This document shows positions 35,084 to 43,848 of a stretch of DNA of 60,681 nt, one piece after another. Under the pieces are notes generated by a model. It did not search any database and was not told the DNA's origin. It worked only from the letters and a program-made list of their open reading frames with translations. The stretch comes from Lachnospiraceae bacterium. GTDB taxonomy: Bacteria > Bacillota > Clostridia > Lachnospirales > Lachnospiraceae. A program made the position numbers and the translations under genes. The stretch is from the NCBI GenBank assembly GCA_017461045.1, contig JAFTZJ010000003.1, positions 1 to 60,681 of the forward strand, written 5' to 3'. Numbering within the stretch: position 1 is the first letter of the stretch; each line of letters opens with the position of its first letter.

Positions 35084-36067
35084 TTATAATAAATGTGCTC
35101 TCAATTCCTCACCACTTAATGGGCTCAAATATGCAGGAGCAACATCAAATACCGTCTTACAACCGGTCATACCTTCTTCTTTCATGCGCACTGCAGCTCT
35201 TGCATATGCGACAATTACAGATGCTGTAAATTCCGGATTCGAATCTAACTTCAAGCTATATTCAATAATGTGGTTGTGTTCTTCCTCCCAACCGGTCTTA
35301 CCGCTACGAATCACGAATCCGCCATGTGGAATTCCGCTGTGATCTCTTTGCATCTCATCTTCTGTAATAAAATGAACAATGGTATCATAATCAGCGAAAT
35401 AATTCGGCATAGTTTTGATTTCCTGTTCGATCTTAGCCAAATCCGCACCTTCTTTTGCTACAACGAAACATTCTCTTAAGTGCTTTTCTCTGGTTGTCAG
35501 TTCCGGATTTGAACCGCCACGTACTGCTTCTAATGCTTTTTCAATCGGAATAGTGTACTGCTTTGCATTTGCTACGCCTTCGATTCGGCGAATGGCATCG
35601 GAATGTCCCTGGCTAACCCCTTTTCCCCAGAATGTGTAGTCTTTACCGGCTGGTAATACTGCACCTGCATACAAACGATTCAGGGAGAACATACCCGGGT
35701 CCCAACCGGATGAAATAATTGCAATATTGCCACTTTCCTTTGCAACCGCATCAACATTCGCATAATGCTCCGGAATTCTTGCGTGTGTATCAAAACTATC
35801 AATTACATTAAAATACTTTGCATACTCCTTGGTCTGCTCCGGCAAATCCGTTGCACTCCCGCCGCAAAGAATTAAAATATCAAGCTCATCCTTCATTCTT
35901 ATGGCTTCTTCTGTTGAATATACCTTAACACCTTCTGTCAAAATCTTGACAGTCTTTGGATCTCTTCGGGTAAATACTGCCTTTAATTCCATGTCCGCAT
36001 TCTGGCGAATGGCACATTCAATTCCTCTACCCAAATTACCATATCCCATGATACCTACTCTAATCAT
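35084..36067 (-). CDS. ddh: meso-Diaminopimelate D-dehydrogenase
   Basis: A 327-residue enzyme opening MIRVGIMGYGNLGRG (NADP-binding fold). Family-specific stretches are DSFDTHARIPEHY, ISSGWDPGMFSLNR and FWGKGVSQGHSDAIRR, which line the diaminopimelate site. It makes meso-diaminopimelate from tetrahydrodipicolinate in one step using NADPH and ammonia, feeding lysine and peptidoglycan synthesis. The start is ATG 36067, 9 nt after AGGAGG; a TTG two codons upstream is less likely. It is a single-gene unit with its own promoter and terminator. Confidence 0.95.
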   Translation of the reverse strand: MIRVGIMGYGNLGRGIECAIRQNADMELKAVFTRRDPKTVKILTEGVKVYSTEEAIRMKDELDILILCGGSATDLPEQTKEYAKYFNVIDSFDTHARIPEHYANVDAVAKESGNIAIISSGWDPGMFSLNRLYAGAVLPAGKDYTFWGKGVSQGHSDAIRRIEGVANAKQYTIPIEKALEAVRGGSNPELTTREKHLRECFVVAKEGADLAKIEQEIKTMPNYFADYDTIVHFITEDEMQRDHSGIPHGGFVIRSGKTGWEEEHNHIIEYSLKLDSNPEFTASVIVAYARAAVRMKEEGMTGCKTVFDVAPAYLSPLSGEELRAHLL

Positions 36068-36102
36068 TTTCAAGTACCTCCTGTGGCTTTATAGACATGA
36101 CT

Positions 36103-36131
36103 ATTTTACGTCTATTAGATTGGATACGCAA
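36103..36131 (-). promoter_or_regulatory. Sigma-A promoter of ddh
   Basis: Minus strand: TTGCGT (36126-36131), 17 nt, TAAAAT (36103-36108), about 35 nt before the ddh start. Confidence 0.65.
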
Positions 36132-36159
36132 GAATTAATTTATAAAATTCATAAAGAAA

Positions 36160-36867
36160 TTATTCTTCATTTATTTCAACTACCTGATGCACAATCACTT
36201 TACCGTTTATGACATGAAACCAGATATCCCGTTTTCCAAACAACATACGATATTCCTTGTCCGGTGCTTCCTGAGTTCCCGGACGAGGGTCCTGTTTCAA
36301 CAATTGAACAACTGTATCTCTTTGTTCCTTCGGTATCCGTTCCAGTAGTTCTTCCGGAAACTCTACTTCCAGTTCGTAATCCTCTACAGTATCTGCAAAA
36401 CCGCCGATAGCATCCGGATGACTATCCGTATAAGCAAGATATGGTTTGATATCGTAAATCGGCGTTCCATTCAACAGGTCTGCGCCGGTCACATACAACA
36501 CTGGCCCCAGTTTATCATCCATTTCTATCCGTTCCAACTTTACAGAGGATAAACCAATGGAATTCGGACGAAAAGGAGAACGGGTAGCAAATACTCCCAT
36601 TCGCACCCGTCCTCCCAGTCTTGGTGGCGCCACTGTGGCTGACCAATTGTTCCGTAAGGCTTTAGAAAATTCCCAAAGCAACCATATATGTGAGAATTCT
36701 TCTAACCCACGTACCGCATCCGGATTCCGAAATTCCGGTTCAAATACAATTCGTCCTTGCAATGACTCTACCAAACCGCTTTGCCGCGGTATTCCAAACT
36801 TAGCAGAAAAATCCGTTTCAATATGTGCAATCACCTTCAACTTCATTTCTGTCATCATTCTATGCAT
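36160..36867 (-). CDS. trmO: tRNA (N6-threonylcarbamoyladenosine37-N6)-methyltransferase
   Basis: A 235-residue TrmO/TsaA (YaeB) protein: the beta-barrel domain starts VIAHIETDFSAKFGIPRQSG and includes FSHIWLLWEF, GVFATRSPFRPNSIGLSSVKL and DIKPYLAYTDSH, the S-adenosylmethionine and dimer motifs. It methylates t6A37 in certain tRNAs. It overlaps the end of the DHH gene by 8 bp (ATGCATAG), so the two are probably translationally coupled; the exact start among ATG 36867 and ATGs 3-4 codons later is uncertain. Confidence 0.92.
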   Translation of the reverse strand: MHRMMTEMKLKVIAHIETDFSAKFGIPRQSGLVESLQGRIVFEPEFRNPDAVRGLEEFSHIWLLWEFSKALRNNWSATVAPPRLGGRVRMGVFATRSPFRPNSIGLSSVKLERIEMDDKLGPVLYVTGADLLNGTPIYDIKPYLAYTDSHPDAIGGFADTVEDYELEVEFPEELLERIPKEQRDTVVQLLKQDPRPGTQEAPDKEYRMLFGKRDIWFHVINGKVIVHQVVEINEE

Positions 36868-37783
36868 TTGCCATCTGGCACAATTCCTCTAACATCTTTG
36901 GCATTTCAGTATCCATATTCTCATCAGTAAACTGACAGGTTCCTACCTTCTTATGTCCGCCACCGTTATACTTCAACATCAAACTTCCAACATTTACATC
37001 ACTGGTCTTATTCAAAATGCTGTAACCAACAGCAGCCGAACAACCCTTACCACCTCTTCCGCTTACAATCCAAGCAGAAATGTTCTGTTCCGGATACATG
37101 CTGTAAATCATAAAACGATTACCGGTATAAATCGGATCTACACCACGCAAATCAGAAATAATAACATTGCCTTCCACTCTGGTATACTTCTGTACCATTT
37201 CCTTGAACTTCTCTGTCTGTTCGTTGTACACTTCGATTCGTTCCTGTACATCCGGCAACGCAAGAATCTCTTCGGTGGTCATGGTACGACATGCATCCAT
37301 TAACTTCTCCATTAATTGATAGTTGGAAATGGTGAACTGTCTCCAACGTCCTAAGCCGGTACGAGGATCCATTAAAAATCCAACTAAAATCCAACCGGTA
37401 GGATTCATAATCTCGTCATAAGTCAAATTACCGGAGTCTACCTTGTCCACTGCTTCCATCATATCATCAAACTGTGGAAAACGCTCTTTTCCTCCATAGT
37501 ATTCATAAATAATTCTGGCACATGAAGGTGTAATCCGGCTTTCTCCCTTATACTTTCCTTCTAATTGCTGGCGTTCAAACTCGCTGGAATGATGGTCAAA
37601 CCATAAACCGCACCCCTCAACATATGGAACATTTGCAAGACAATCATTCTCATTTACTTCAATTAATCCATCCTGCAAATCCTTTGGATGGGCAAACATC
37701 CATGAATCAATGATACCGGCTTCCTTTAATAATGCGCCGCATGCTAAACCGTCAAAATCCGAACGTGTTACTAATCTCATCAT
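36860..37783 (-). CDS. DHH-family phosphoesterase
   Basis: A 307-residue protein with the DHH motifs: SDFDG (motif I), WFDHHSSEF (DHH motif) and the C-terminal DHHA1-like GGGHKKVG. These bind two manganese ions and hydrolyse phosphoester or phosphoanhydride bonds in nanoRNA, cyclic dinucleotides or polyphosphate. There is no membrane segment, PAS or CBS domain, so it is neither GdpP nor a CBS pyrophosphatase. The double ATG at 37783/37780 follows GAGGGA; I choose 37783. Operon with trmO. Confidence 0.85.
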   Translation of the reverse strand: MMRLVTRSDFDGLACGALLKEAGIIDSWMFAHPKDLQDGLIEVNENDCLANVPYVEGCGLWFDHHSSEFERQQLEGKYKGESRITPSCARIIYEYYGGKERFPQFDDMMEAVDKVDSGNLTYDEIMNPTGWILVGFLMDPRTGLGRWRQFTISNYQLMEKLMDACRTMTTEEILALPDVQERIEVYNEQTEKFKEMVQKYTRVEGNVIISDLRGVDPIYTGNRFMIYSMYPEQNISAWIVSGRGGKGCSAAVGYSILNKTSDVNVGSLMLKYNGGGHKKVGTCQFTDENMDTEMPKMLEELCQMANA

Positions 37784-37814
37784 AATTTCCCTCGCTTCCC
37801 TGAAATATAACATA

Positions 37815-37867
37815 ATTATACCCTACATTTTGTTATTCGTCTAGTTCATGTGCGGAAGTTTTCCGCA
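37815..37867. promoter_or_regulatory. Promoter of the DHH-trmO operon with an adjacent inverted repeat
   Basis: Minus strand TAGACG (37838-37843), 17 nt, TATAAT (37815-37820). Directly upstream is the perfect inverted repeat TGCGGAA-GTT-TTCCGCA (37851-37867), which sits between this promoter and the divergent XRE gene and may be a regulator site. Confidence 0.55.
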
Positions 37868-37955
37868 TCCATTGTTAGTGTACTTTTTGTATATTCATAG
37901 TAACTGTTTGCTTCTTGAAAAAGATTATACACTACTATTTATGGAGGGTCGAATA

Positions 37956-38351
37956 ATGTCGATAAAATTAAGTAAAACCATTCATTGTAACCAACGAATC
38001 AAATACATCCGGACGCAATTGGGATTCACCCAGGAAGCATTTGCCGAGCAATTGGACATTTCCTATTCTGCATACAAAAAACTTGAAAGTGGCGAGAATC
38101 TCCCTTCTATTGAAACCCTATGCAAATTCAAAAATCGTTTTCACATATCTTCGGACTATATTCTATTTGGCGAACTGAATTCTGCGGACGATACCTGGGA
38201 ACAGTTTTTGAATTCCTCTGCACATGACCAAATGGAATTACATTACCGTATTCAATATTACGTTACTCATTTTCAGAAAATCAGCATTCTTTCGGAAGAA
38301 GAACAGCAGGAAATCACAAAATATATTCAGGAAATCTATCCGACACTGTAA
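37956..38351 (+). CDS. XRE-family helix-turn-helix regulator
   Basis: A 131-residue protein with a Cro/C1-type HTH at about 12-66 (RIKYIRTQLGFTQEAFAEQL, then YSAYKKLESGENLPS) and a short helical C-terminus. Starting at ATG 37956 puts GGAGGG 7 nt upstream; the open frame extends 36 codons further with no site. Divergent from the DHH gene; a 7-bp inverted repeat lies in between. Confidence 0.8.
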   Translation: MSIKLSKTIHCNQRIKYIRTQLGFTQEAFAEQLDISYSAYKKLESGENLPSIETLCKFKNRFHISSDYILFGELNSADDTWEQFLNSSAHDQMELHYRIQYYVTHFQKISILSEEEQQEITKYIQEIYPTL

Positions 38352-38378
38352 TTACAATTCATAAAGCTTGGAATTTTC

Positions 38379-38407
38379 TTGAGAAATCGGGCAGACTATA
38401 CTATAAT
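38379..38407 (+). promoter_or_regulatory. Sigma-A promoter of the DPM1-like glycosyltransferase gene
   Basis: TTGAGA (38379-38384), 17 nt, consensus TATAAT (38402-38407), about 45 nt before ATG 38453. Confidence 0.75.
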
Positions 38408-38452
38408 ATATAAGCATGGTCTACATGCAAATAAGATTTTCGAGGAATTAAA

Positions 38453-39190
38453 ATGAGTACACAAAAAGGTATGCTGTCTGTCATCATGCCGGCATACAAG
38501 GAAGAACAATGTATATATAAGAATCTGCTCACCACCTGTGAGTGTATTGCTACCTTTTGTCCGAATTACGAAATCATTGTCATTAACGATGGCAGTCCGG
38601 ATAATACATTTGCAGAAGCCATGCGGGCAAGAAGTGTAAATCCGCGTATCAAAGTGGCAACCTATAAAATTAATCGAGGAAAAGGCGGAGCAATTAAGGA
38701 AGGCATATCACGGGCATCCGGTGAATTTATTGCATTCTTGGATGCTGATTTAGATTTAGCACCTATACACTTGAAAGCATTCTTAAAAGAAATGTATGAA
38801 GAAGACGCTGATATCGTCATTGGCTCTAAACTGCACAAGGATTCCAAAATAGAATATCCTTTCATGCGCAGGGTTATGAGCTACGGTTATTACATCTTTC
38901 TAAAGCTTCTATTTCATTTGGATTTGAAAGATACCCAAACCGGCGTCAAATTATTCCGAGCCGACATTATTAAACCAATCGCTGAAAGTCTGAAAACCTC
39001 CGGTTATGCCTTTGATATTGAAATTCTGGCACGTGCAACCCATCTGGGATGCAGAATCGCAGAACTGCCGGTTCATCTGGAATATCAACGGGGAATGGAT
39101 CAAGGAGCCTCACGCATACGCATCTTGGATGTTTGTTCCATGTTTTTTGATACTTTAAAAATCTTCTGGGATATTAAGATTCGCTCTTAA
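38453..39190 (+). CDS. Dolichol-phosphate-mannose-synthase-like glycosyltransferase
   Basis: A 245-residue family 2 glycosyltransferase without membrane helices. Motifs: SVIMPAYKEE, VINDGSPDNT, the metal-binding DAD at 97-99 (FLDADLDLAP), and the DPM/DPG-type DTQTGVKLFR. Such enzymes load a sugar onto a polyprenyl phosphate carrier. There is no flippase or GtrA gene beside it. GAGGA precedes ATG 38453. Sugar and acceptor unknown. Confidence 0.85.
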   Translation: MSTQKGMLSVIMPAYKEEQCIYKNLLTTCECIATFCPNYEIIVINDGSPDNTFAEAMRARSVNPRIKVATYKINRGKGGAIKEGISRASGEFIAFLDADLDLAPIHLKAFLKEMYEEDADIVIGSKLHKDSKIEYPFMRRVMSYGYYIFLKLLFHLDLKDTQTGVKLFRADIIKPIAESLKTSGYAFDIEILARATHLGCRIAELPVHLEYQRGMDQGASRIRILDVCSMFFDTLKIFWDIKIRS

Positions 39191-39208
39191 TACCCCAGTT
39201 TTTTTATT

Positions 39209-40021
39209 TTACCACTTCCAAAATATCGTTTGCAAAACCACAAATAGTACTGCCTGATGCGCCATATAAATAATCAAGGAATGACGTCCGATAAAGCTAA
39301 GCGGTTTAATATTTACTTGTAATAACTTCTCAAGTCTATTTACAGACTTCTTATCTTCTTTGGCTGTTTGCAATTTCTGTGGATTTCCTACTACCCCTGA
39401 TTTCTGTAACCCTTGATATAAGAAATATCCCATCAAGAACAAAAATGCCCATGGTAGCAGCGGAAAATAATCCGTCGAATAAAAATCCTTATCCATGAAT
39501 CCTATATAGGTGGCAAAATAACCCTGATATAACACCTTGGGCAATTTCAGAAACCGCCAGCCTTCAAATCCCAGATATCCATAATTTACATTACCGGTTA
39601 AAAAGAACAGGATACTACTTCCGGCCAGCCCAATCCACGGCTTCCATTTGACCATCCATTTATGAAGCGGTATCATCAGCAACATGCAGCTTCCCAACAA
39701 CGTCAACACGCCAAATACCACTCGATTCTCCGGCATGGCAATCAATGTAACCAACGTTATAATCGCTCCTCCGCCGAACACCATACAGCCACGTTTCCAA
39801 TGATGTTTACCCATACTCCAGCAAAAACCGGATAACAGTATAAAGGTCCAACAAATGCTCTGCTGCCAGATATACGCATAAACACTATGATACCATGGCC
39901 AATCTACCCCATATAGATATACCAAATCCCAAGTTCCATGATAAAGAATCATGCTAATCAGTGTCAGTCCACGAATACTATCTAACAAATGATATCGGTT
40001 TTTCGACGTTGTTTCGGTCAT
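39209..40021 (-). CDS. HGSNAT-like membrane acyltransferase (DUF1624)
   Basis: A 270-residue protein with about eight membrane helices. It starts RYHLLDSIRGLTLISMILYHGTWD, the pattern of the heparan-alpha-glucosaminide N-acetyltransferase catalytic domain (R-G-x, H in TM1). Members transfer acyl groups across the membrane to sugars. A basic loop (about 215-245, KEDKKSVNRLEK) separates the last helices. It lies 13 bp after the DUF4097 gene, so it may share the PadR operon. Confidence 0.75.
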   Translation of the reverse strand: MTETTSKNRYHLLDSIRGLTLISMILYHGTWDLVYLYGVDWPWYHSVYAYIWQQSICWTFILLSGFCWSMGKHHWKRGCMVFGGGAIITLVTLIAMPENRVVFGVLTLLGSCMLLMIPLHKWMVKWKPWIGLAGSSILFFLTGNVNYGYLGFEGWRFLKLPKVLYQGYFATYIGFMDKDFYSTDYFPLLPWAFLFLMGYFLYQGLQKSGVVGNPQKLQTAKEDKKSVNRLEKLLQVNIKPLSFIGRHSLIIYMAHQAVLFVVLQTIFWKW

Positions 40022-40034
40022 TTCTTACTCCACT

Positions 40035-41045
40035 CTATTCTGCCTTTTCAAAGTTGAAATCTGCATCACCTGAGGTAAGGCCTACAAAAATTGTTTTTTC
40101 TCCATCCCCATAATTATTCGACAAATTACAGTCTCCGGAGGTAATATCTGTGCTTATATTATAATTCTCCATTTCATCTGTCAAGGATACTTCAAAGTCA
40201 CCGGATGTTGCATCCAAGTAAATGCCCTTTTCCGTTGTTAATGCCAATATTTTGCAATCACCGGAGGAAGCTTCCAAGGATACATATCCAACCGTTAGGG
40301 TGTCCATCTTGATACTACCGGAGGTCATATCCATTGTAAGATTCTCTGCCACCTCTACATTCGTTGCTTCAATACTGCCGGAAGACATATCCAGGCTCAT
40401 ATTTTTGTCTATGGTAACATCAGACATCTTTACAACTCCACTGGTTAATCCAATCTGCACATCTTCTGAAATGCTCACGCCGGCAAGAGTCATTTGACCG
40501 GAACTCATTTCAGCCATAACTTCTTTCTTACATTCTATATTTTCCAGATTCACAATACCGGAGGTTCCATCAATGGTCAATTTTTCTTCTATAACTAAGT
40601 CTGATACGTTCATAGCGCCGGAGGAAAAACCTAAGTTGTAGCTACCTACATAATCTTCCGGAATTCCAATCGTCATTTCATCATGCCGTTCCGGTTCATT
40701 CCAAAAGAAAGACATTTGAAATCCGATTTGCATCTTCGGATTCTTACTAATTATCAATTTGCCATTATGTTCTGTAATCCGGAATTCCGGATTCTCTGTT
40801 TTATCCCAATATTGAATCTCGATTTCATCACCTTCTGCAGGTACTATATAAACCGTCTCTGTAGCTAAATCTAACTCGATTTCATCCATCTTATCAGGAC
40901 TTGTAGCATAATACTTTTCTTCATACTCCGTTTCTTGTGGTTTTTCCACTCCTGCTACAATTAATATATTTCCAAGAACTCCACAAAGCACTCCACTACC
41001 AATTAATATTCCGGCAACAATTAAAGCTTTTACAAACCGTTTCAT
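40035..41045 (-). CDS. DUF4097-family beta-strand-repeat protein
   Basis: A 336-residue membrane-anchored protein with an N-terminal helix (about 8-30) and an extracytoplasmic beta-solenoid. From about residue 130 a motif of about 20 residues containing S-S-G or T-S-G recurs some nine times (for example MDMTSGSIKMD, LEASSGDCKI). The fold is known for DUF4097; the function is unknown. Genes of this type almost always sit with PadR and DUF1700 genes, as here (2-bp gap). Confidence 0.85.
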   Translation of the reverse strand: MKRFVKALIVAGILIGSGVLCGVLGNILIVAGVEKPQETEYEEKYYATSPDKMDEIELDLATETVYIVPAEGDEIEIQYWDKTENPEFRITEHNGKLIISKNPKMQIGFQMSFFWNEPERHDEMTIGIPEDYVGSYNLGFSSGAMNVSDLVIEEKLTIDGTSGIVNLENIECKKEVMAEMSSGQMTLAGVSISEDVQIGLTSGVVKMSDVTIDKNMSLDMSSGSIEATNVEVAENLTMDMTSGSIKMDTLTVGYVSLEASSGDCKILALTTEKGIYLDATSGDFEVSLTDEMENYNISTDITSGDCNLSNNYGDGEKTIFVGLTSGDADFNFEKAE

Positions 41046-41047
41046 AC

Positions 41048-41656
41048 TTATGCCTCCTCCTTTCGAATCAACGCTTTCTTAATCTGTAAGAAACACCATC
41101 TGGTTCCCCGAAAGATTCCTTTCGTCACTAACAAACTACCCAAGAATGCAAGGACGCCTACACCACCCATGAATAGGGACATACCCAAATATAGCAGTGC
41201 CGAACCAAACGCTCCTTGGAAGAGACATCCAAAGAATCCTATAATTCCTGCAAAGGACATGGCTCCCATACAAACCACATTACACCAGAGCATAATATCT
41301 GCAACCCAAATTAAAGCATAGAATACGATTATGAATGCGAGTATCATAATCAGTACACTTCCCCATAATGGGAAACCGACTATCAGTAAAATGATTGCCC
41401 AAACCGGCATACGCTTTCCCTGCGTCTTCTCCTTAGTTTTCTGTTTTACTAATGTTGTGATTGGAAGCTCACATTTAATCTGTTCAGCAATCTGCTCTAC
41501 CGAACCCAAGGAAGCAATTGCCTCCGCTTCCGTCATACCGTCTTCCATACGGTCATCTATCATTTCTGCATAATATTCCATGGATTTCTCCGTTTCTTCT
41601 ACCGGATATTCCTGAATGCGTTGTTTTAATTCTTGTAAGAATTCCGTTTTAGTCAT
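41048..41656 (-). CDS. DUF1700 (HAAS-domain) membrane protein
   Basis: A 202-residue protein. The N-terminal HAAS helical domain (about 1-70, MTKTEFLQELKQRIQEYPVEE, then AIASLGSVEQIAEQI) precedes about four membrane helices (about 82-185). The role is probably signalling between PadR and the membrane, inferred from the recurring gene order. Its start overlaps the padR 3' end by 8 bp. Confidence 0.85.
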   Translation of the reverse strand: MTKTEFLQELKQRIQEYPVEETEKSMEYYAEMIDDRMEDGMTEAEAIASLGSVEQIAEQIKCELPITTLVKQKTKEKTQGKRMPVWAIILLIVGFPLWGSVLIMILAFIIVFYALIWVADIMLWCNVVCMGAMSFAGIIGFFGCLFQGAFGSALLYLGMSLFMGGVGVLAFLGSLLVTKGIFRGTRWCFLQIKKALIRKEEA

Positions 41657-41969
41657 GATTTTTCATCTCCCCTTCTATATATTCGTAAATTGCAAGCATT
41701 CCTTTCCACTCATTTAAGAATTCCTGAATTCGCTCGCGTCCAACCGGTGTAATTGCATAGTATTTTCGCAATCTGCCATTATGCTCCGCTGAATATACAT
41801 TCAATGCGCCGGCACCTTCTAGTCTTCGTAGAATCGGATACAATGTAGATTCGGATATTGCAACAAATGGTTGCAAATCTTTAATAATCTTATATCCATA
41901 GGAATCTTCTCGAAGCAATGCACTTAGCACACAGATATCCAACATACCTCGTTTTAACTGAATGTCCAA
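41649..41969 (-). CDS. PadR-family transcriptional regulator
   Basis: A 106-residue winged-helix repressor with the typical MLDICVLSALLREDSYGYKIIKDL opening and the STLYPILRRLEGAGAL recognition segment. The ribosome binding site decides the start: AGGAGG (41977-41982) is only 1 nt from ATG 41975 but 7 nt from the in-frame TTG 41969, so TTG is preferred. It heads the PadR-DUF1700-DUF4097 operon and probably represses it through the palindrome upstream. Confidence 0.9.
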   Translation of the reverse strand: MDIQLKRGMLDICVLSALLREDSYGYKIIKDLQPFVAISESTLYPILRRLEGAGALNVYSAEHNGRLRKYYAITPVGRERIQEFLNEWKGMLAIYEYIEGEMKNHD

Positions 41970-42032
41970 TTTCATCCCTCCTGATTATGTGATTTTTCTA
42001 TTGTTCGATATTTTCTCATTTTCCAACGCAAG

Positions 42033-42089
42033 AATACCTCTTAATACACAATACTATATATTGCATAGTATTATGTGTCAAGAGGTATT
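42033..42089 (-). promoter_or_regulatory. PadR operon promoter inside a long palindrome
   Basis: Minus strand TTGACA (42076-42081), 17 nt, TATAGT (42053-42058). The promoter is embedded in a hyphenated palindrome centred at 42061: AATACTAT/ATAGTATT (42050-42057, 42065-42072), ACACA/TGTGT next to it, and outer arms AATACCTCTT/AAGAGGTATT (42033-42042, 42080-42089). This is a strong candidate operator for PadR. Confidence 0.8.
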
Positions 42090-42109
42090 TTAATATTTTT
42101 TCAACATAA

Positions 42110-42151
42110 AAACCACAGGAATCGCTTATCTTCTCACGATTCCTGTGGTTT
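42110..42151 (-). terminator. Terminator of the pst-pho operon
   Basis: A perfect 15-bp stem AAACCACAGGAATCG / CGATTCCTGTGGTTT (42110-42124, 42137-42151), with T-rich sequence following on the minus strand. Confidence 0.92.
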
Positions 42152-42180
42152 ATTGTCTTTGACATCCAAGATCTTCTCAT

Positions 42181-43848
42181 TCAAAATTTTGAACTAGTAC
42201 AAGGAAAAACAATCATAACTGTAGTTCCCTCATTTGGTACACTTTGCAACTCTAACTTTGCATTATGAACTTTACATGCGTGCTTTACAATTGACAATCC
42301 AAGTCCTGTACCTCCAACCTCTTTCGAGTGGCTTTTATCTACTCGGTAAAAGCGTTCAAATACACGGTTATGGTGTTCAGCTGATATTCCAATACCGGTA
42401 TCCTTTACCGTCAAAACTGCATGTTGTTCTTCCTTTCGGACTTCAATTTGTACTTTACCGCCTTCCCTGTTATATTTAATTGCATTATCACAAAGATTAT
42501 AGACAATACCGGTTAATAATTGAGGGATGCCATATACTACGGTTTCATCACCAAACAGCGACATTGTAACGTTCTTTTCATCTGCCTCTGACTGCAAACG
42601 ATTCATATTATCCTTCGCAAGAATCAATAAGTCCACATTTTCATATTTCATTTCTTCCGCACCTTCATCCAAGTGGGAAAGTTCGATAATATCTTCTACC
42701 AATTGAATCATTCTCTGGGATTCTGTATAAATTTGTTCTGTAAATTGTTTCATATCCTCCGGCTTTACTAAATGATTCATCATCAATTCCGCACAACCGG
42801 AAATGGTATGTAACGGGGTCTTCAATTCATGGGAGACATTAGCTGTAAACTCTCGTCGCAGTTGTTCTGCTTTAACTTTCTCTGTCACATCAAACAACAA
42901 CAAGACAACACCTGTTACAGCATCTTCAGATTTTACCGGACTGGCATCCAGTTGATACTCACTTCCATTTAATTCTATAGTAGTTTCTGCCCGTTCGCCA
43001 TTTTGTGCTTTTGCCAACAGTTCCTGTAACACACGGGAACGATTTACTGTTAGTATACTATCACCAATACAATCATCTACATTGAACAATTGACAGGCCG
43101 CATGATTCATACTAATAATTGCCCCTTTATTATTCAGCAATATCAAACCTTCCGTCATACTACTGGTAATGGCACGAAACTCATCTTGCTTCTTCTGAAG
43201 TTCCTGTTCCTGCGTCTTCAATTGCTCTTGCTGACTGGCAATCCGCCGCAATAAGGGTGACAGTTCATCATATCCTTCGTTGGATAATGGTTCATCCAAA
43301 TTCAATTCGTTCATCGGTTTTACAATGTTCTTTGATACCTTTGACGCAAACAACGATGCTAATATTGCTGCAAAAAAAAGTATGATGCACATTGGTTGCA
43401 TCATACCAAGCAACAATGTAACAACTGTATATTGATTACTAGAAACTCGAACAATACTACTATCCGGCAGACGCTGAGCAGAATATAGTTGTCGCTCCAT
43501 CATGGTATCCGAATAGCGAACACTTTCTCCGTACCCATGCTCTAATGCTTCTTTTACCTCTTCTCGCTCCAGATGATTTTCCATCTCCACATGGTTTGCC
43601 TGACTATCATACAATACCGTTCCATCTTCTTGAATCCATGTAATACGGTATCCTTCTGTTTCTAATCCATCAAAATAACTCTCTCCACTGGTAGCCACAC
43701 CCTGTGCCGCCAGTGTGGTTTCTACCCGAAGTTGCTCTTTCTGTACCTCTGAAAAATAATCATAAAGTACTCCCATAATTAGAACAAGGGCTGCAAGTAA
43801 GACTGCTAACGCTACCAGACAAATTGAACGAAATATTCGTTTTGTCAT
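42181..43848 (-). CDS. phoR: PhoR-type phosphate sensor histidine kinase
   Basis: A 555-residue kinase: TM1 (about 8-28), an extracellular domain (about 30-140), TM2 (about 145-166), a linker coiled coil, a PAS domain (about 215-320), the DHp H-box NVSHELKTPLHT, then N, G1 and G2 boxes (DNAIKYN, DTGIGI, GTGLGLSIV). It senses phosphate status with PhoU and the Pst transporter. Its start overlaps the phoP stop by 4 bp. Symbol assigned from context as well as architecture. Confidence 0.88.
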   Translation of the reverse strand: MTKRIFRSICLVALAVLLAALVLIMGVLYDYFSEVQKEQLRVETTLAAQGVATSGESYFDGLETEGYRITWIQEDGTVLYDSQANHVEMENHLEREEVKEALEHGYGESVRYSDTMMERQLYSAQRLPDSSIVRVSSNQYTVVTLLLGMMQPMCIILFFAAILASLFASKVSKNIVKPMNELNLDEPLSNEGYDELSPLLRRIASQQEQLKTQEQELQKKQDEFRAITSSMTEGLILLNNKGAIISMNHAACQLFNVDDCIGDSILTVNRSRVLQELLAKAQNGERAETTIELNGSEYQLDASPVKSEDAVTGVVLLLFDVTEKVKAEQLRREFTANVSHELKTPLHTISGCAELMMNHLVKPEDMKQFTEQIYTESQRMIQLVEDIIELSHLDEGAEEMKYENVDLLILAKDNMNRLQSEADEKNVTMSLFGDETVVYGIPQLLTGIVYNLCDNAIKYNREGGKVQIEVRKEEQHAVLTVKDTGIGISAEHHNRVFERFYRVDKSHSKEVGGTGLGLSIVKHACKVHNAKLELQSVPNEGTTVMIVFPCTSSKF

